Shown here: piece by piece, positions 6,177 to 7,748 of the stretch
Position numbering within the stretch: position 1 is the first letter of the stretch
How the letters are laid out: each line of letters opens with the position of its first letter
Source of the DNA: Legionellaceae bacterium
GTDB lineage: Bacteria; Pseudomonadota; Gammaproteobacteria; Legionellales; Legionellaceae
Direction: 5' to 3'
Assembly (NCBI GenBank): GCA_947470005.1
Contig: CANISA010000068.1
Coordinates: forward strand, 1 to 7,748
Length of the DNA: 7,748 nt
Made by a program: the position numbers and the translations under genes
Notes under the pieces: model-generated
The model's input: the letters and a program-made list of their open reading frames with translations, nothing else
Told to the model about the DNA's origin: nothing
Databases searched by the model: none

Positions 6177-7268
6177 TCAAGCAGAAATCACGCGCGCACG
6201 ATCGCGCGCACGAGGAGAAACCTGGCAAATTAGTTCATAAGCAATGGTCCCGGCTGAACGCGCAATCGTCTCCACAGGAATTTCAGGTCCCCACAACTCA
6301 ACCTGATCACCCACCTCAACACCTGGGCAATCAGTCAAATCAATCGTTAACATATCCATAGAAATTCTGCCCACAATAGGCGCAATCATCCCATTGACCC
6401 ACGTAGGGGTCAATGGGGCAATATGACGGGGATACCCATCACCATAACCAACGGGCACCACACCCACGCGAGAGGGTCGATTACTTTGCCACGTTCCCCC
6501 ATATCCTACACGCAGATGGGGTGGGCAGACGCGAATAACACTCACCGCAGACACAAAACGCATCACGGGTTTTAAATCCAGCGCGCGCGCATCACGATCG
6601 GCAAACGGCGAGATCCCATAAAGCATAATCCCTGGCCGGACAACATCCTCACTCCACTCCGGACGGGATAAAATAACAGCAGAATTAGCGATACTTCGCG
6701 TGAGGGTCATCGCGGGCAGAACTAAGTGACTAAACGCATCCACTTGAGCCTGATTTTGAGGATTTTCAGGCTCATCAGCGCATGCCAAGTGAGTCATCAA
6801 GCCAATGTTTTTGTCTACCCACGGGCAATCGTTCAACGCCGAAAGCACGTCACGCACATCATCAGGCCAAAATCCTAAACGCTGCATGCCCGTATTCACT
6901 TTAACCCACACCCTAATCAACTGAGATAACGGCGTATTGATAATCCACTGCAACTGTGACACGTGATGCACCACGCATTGCAATTGCTCGGAGGCAACAT
7001 AATGCAATTCATCAGGAGAAAAAACACCTTGAAATAAAATGCACTCACTACGACTCAACAGACGCAGCGCCATCGCCTCCTCAAGGCAAGCGACGCCAAA
7101 CGCATCCACTTTTCCTAAAAGAGCAGGCAAAACAAGCGACAAACCACACCCATAGGCGTTTGCCTTGACCATCGCAATGATTTTTTTTTGAGGGCAACAG
7201 GCTTTCACACGCGCGACATTATGTTGCAATGCAAACGTATCAATCTGAAAATGGGTGGGTCTTGTCAC
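6177..7268 (-). CDS. alr: Alanine racemase (PLP-dependent)
   Basis: Interconverts L- and D-alanine in the cytosol, supplying D-Ala for peptidoglycan precursors. The 363-residue protein shows Lys35 in MVKANAYGCG as the PLP Schiff-base lysine, Arg130 in GMQRLGF, VRPGIMLYG (210-218), the second catalytic residue Tyr256 in RVGYGGTW, VPVGYGDGYPR (271-281) and SMDM (303-306) of the C-terminal beta domain. The start is GTG at 7268, one base after the dnaB stop (TGA-C-GTG), with AAGGGG at 7278-7283, 9 nt upstream, inside dnaB; no better start is evident. The dnaB-alr neighbourhood is familiar from Gammaproteobacteria. Unusually, the C-terminus carries a near-perfect 12-bp tandem duplication giving RARD-RARV. 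Whether alr (constitutive) or dadX (catabolic) cannot be told from motifs; context favours alr. Confidence 0.96.
   Translation of the reverse strand: MTRPTHFQIDTFALQHNVARVKACCPQKKIIAMVKANAYGCGLSLVLPALLGKVDAFGVACLEEAMALRLLSRSECILFQGVFSPDELHYVASEQLQCVVHHVSQLQWIINTPLSQLIRVWVKVNTGMQRLGFWPDDVRDVLSALNDCPWVDKNIGLMTHLACADEPENPQNQAQVDAFSHLVLPAMTLTRSIANSAVILSRPEWSEDVVRPGIMLYGISPFADRDARALDLKPVMRFVSAVSVIRVCPPHLRVGYGGTWQSNRPSRVGVVPVGYGDGYPRHIAPLTPTWVNGMIAPIVGRISMDMLTIDLTDCPGVEVGDQVELWGPEIPVETIARSAGTIAYELICQVSPRARDRARVISA
6191..6214. repeat. 12-bp tandem repeat in the 3' end of alr
   Basis: Two adjacent units, CGCGCGCACGAT and CGCGCGCACGAG, match at 11 of 12 positions and stay in frame. They encode a doubled Arg-Ala-Arg plus one residue (RARD, RARV) near the Alr C-terminus. 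This looks like a slippage duplication in GC-alternating sequence. Confidence 0.8.
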
Positions 7269-7269
7269 G

Positions 7270-7748
7270 TCAATTTGCCCCTTGATAACCCTGAAAGGCT
7301 AAATCTTCAAATCGCGTGTATTGGCCAAGAAAAGCGACACGCACCTTACCAATAGGGCCATTCCGTTGCTTAGCCACAATAATTTCAGCGCAGCCTTTAT
7401 CCGGACTGTCCTCATTATAGACTTCATCCCGATAAATAAAACAAATTAAATCGGCATCTTGCTCGATGGCGCCAGACTCTCGCAAATCAGACATCATGGG
7501 GCGTTTATCTTGCCGTTGCTCCAAGCTCCGATTGAGCTGTGACAACGCAATGACCGGCACATGTAGTTCTTTAGCCAAGGCTTTAAGGCTTCGCGAGATC
7601 TCAGAAATTTCTGCGGTTCGATTGTCTGTTTTAAACCCGGATACTTTCATCAACTGCAAATAATCCACCACAATCAACCCAAGCGACCCATGTTCTTTAA
7701 CGAGCCGTCGAGCCCGTGCACGTAGTTCAGTTGGGCTCAAGGCAGGCG
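7270..7748 (-). CDS. dnaB: Replicative DNA helicase DnaB, C-terminal part (5' end outside window)
   Basis: Hexameric ATP-driven helicase that unwinds DNA at the replication fork. Only about 159 C-terminal residues are present. The frame stays open to the window edge, and the TTG at 7740 is an internal Leu in PALSPTELRARARRL, so no start is visible. The RecA-like core shows the Walker B strand LIVVDYLQLM, motif H3 VIALSQLNRSLEQR, motif H4 MSDLRESGAIEQDADLI, and AKQRNGPIG, which carries the Arg-finger region. It ends with a normal tail, FEDLAFQGYQGAN. No intein is seen in this part. The stop codon is one base from the GTG start of alr, so alr is likely translated by coupling. The Walker A motif and N-terminal domain cannot be assessed here. 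Confidence 0.96.
   Translation of the reverse strand, partial: PALSPTELRARARRLVKEHGSLGLIVVDYLQLMKVSGFKTDNRTAEISEISRSLKALAKELHVPVIALSQLNRSLEQRQDKRPMMSDLRESGAIEQDADLICFIYRDEVYNEDSPDKGCAEIIVAKQRNGPIGKVRVAFLGQYTRFEDLAFQGYQGAN
7278..7283 (-). promoter_or_regulatory. Ribosome binding site for the GTG-initiated alr gene
   Basis: Reads AAGGGG on the minus strand, 9 nt before the GTG at 7268 and inside the last codons of dnaB. It supports the GTG as the true start despite the lack of an ATG there. Confidence 0.55.

Noticed and set aside
6165..6177. A8-G4 run on the minus strand before the lipoprotein gene, considered as a phase-variation switch
   Set aside because: The run lies upstream of, or within, the Shine-Dalgarno sequence and not between it and the ATG or in the coding frame. 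Slippage would have little predictable effect; the tract is also short.
5867..6361. 164-codon open frame on the plus strand, with overlapping 103- and 61-codon frames
   Set aside because: It runs antisense through the 17 kDa-like lipoprotein and the alr 3' end, both well supported by motifs. The product is Pro/Gln/Thr-rich low complexity, as expected for the shadow of a Gly/Ala-rich gene.

Overview
This is a coding-dense stretch (a rough, uncounted impression is a GC content near 50%) that looks like an ordinary chromosomal region of a gammaproteobacterium. The support is a class A PBP1a-type transpeptidase, a dnaB-alr gene pair like that of many Gammaproteobacteria, and a small lipoprotein of the Rickettsia 17 kDa surface-antigen family. 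A Legionellales/Coxiella-like host is plausible but is only an impression. There are no tRNA or rRNA genes, no CRISPR array, no transposase and no phage genes.

Layout. The left 2.2 kb is the 3' part of mrcA (PBP1a) on the plus strand, cut at its 5' end by the window edge. A 324-bp non-coding gap follows. It holds a short interspersed-repeat-like sequence and a good -10 box for the next gene, an 81-aa tyrosine-rich lipoprotein of unknown function, also on the plus strand. A 62-bp convergent gap then contains a perfect 20-bp palindrome. From there to the right end all genes are on the minus strand. In transcription order they are dnaB (3' part only), alr, a 17 kDa-antigen-like lipoprotein, etfB, etfA and ald. 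The gaps are 1, 17, 36, 15 and 6 bp, so much or all of the run may be co-transcribed.

How the genes work together. Ald interconverts L-alanine with pyruvate plus ammonia, and Alr interconverts L- and D-alanine. PBP1a consumes D-Ala-D-Ala stem peptides during peptidoglycan synthesis. The window therefore carries several steps of alanine and cell-wall metabolism. EtfAB, the FAD-containing electron carrier for acyl-CoA and related dehydrogenases, is directly coupled to ald by spacing. No partner dehydrogenase or ETF-quinone oxidoreductase is visible here. I found no previously undescribed system. The points most worth a second look are the etfBA-ald coupling, the convergent-gap palindrome, the orphan Tyr-rich lipoprotein and the repeat-like element after mrcA.
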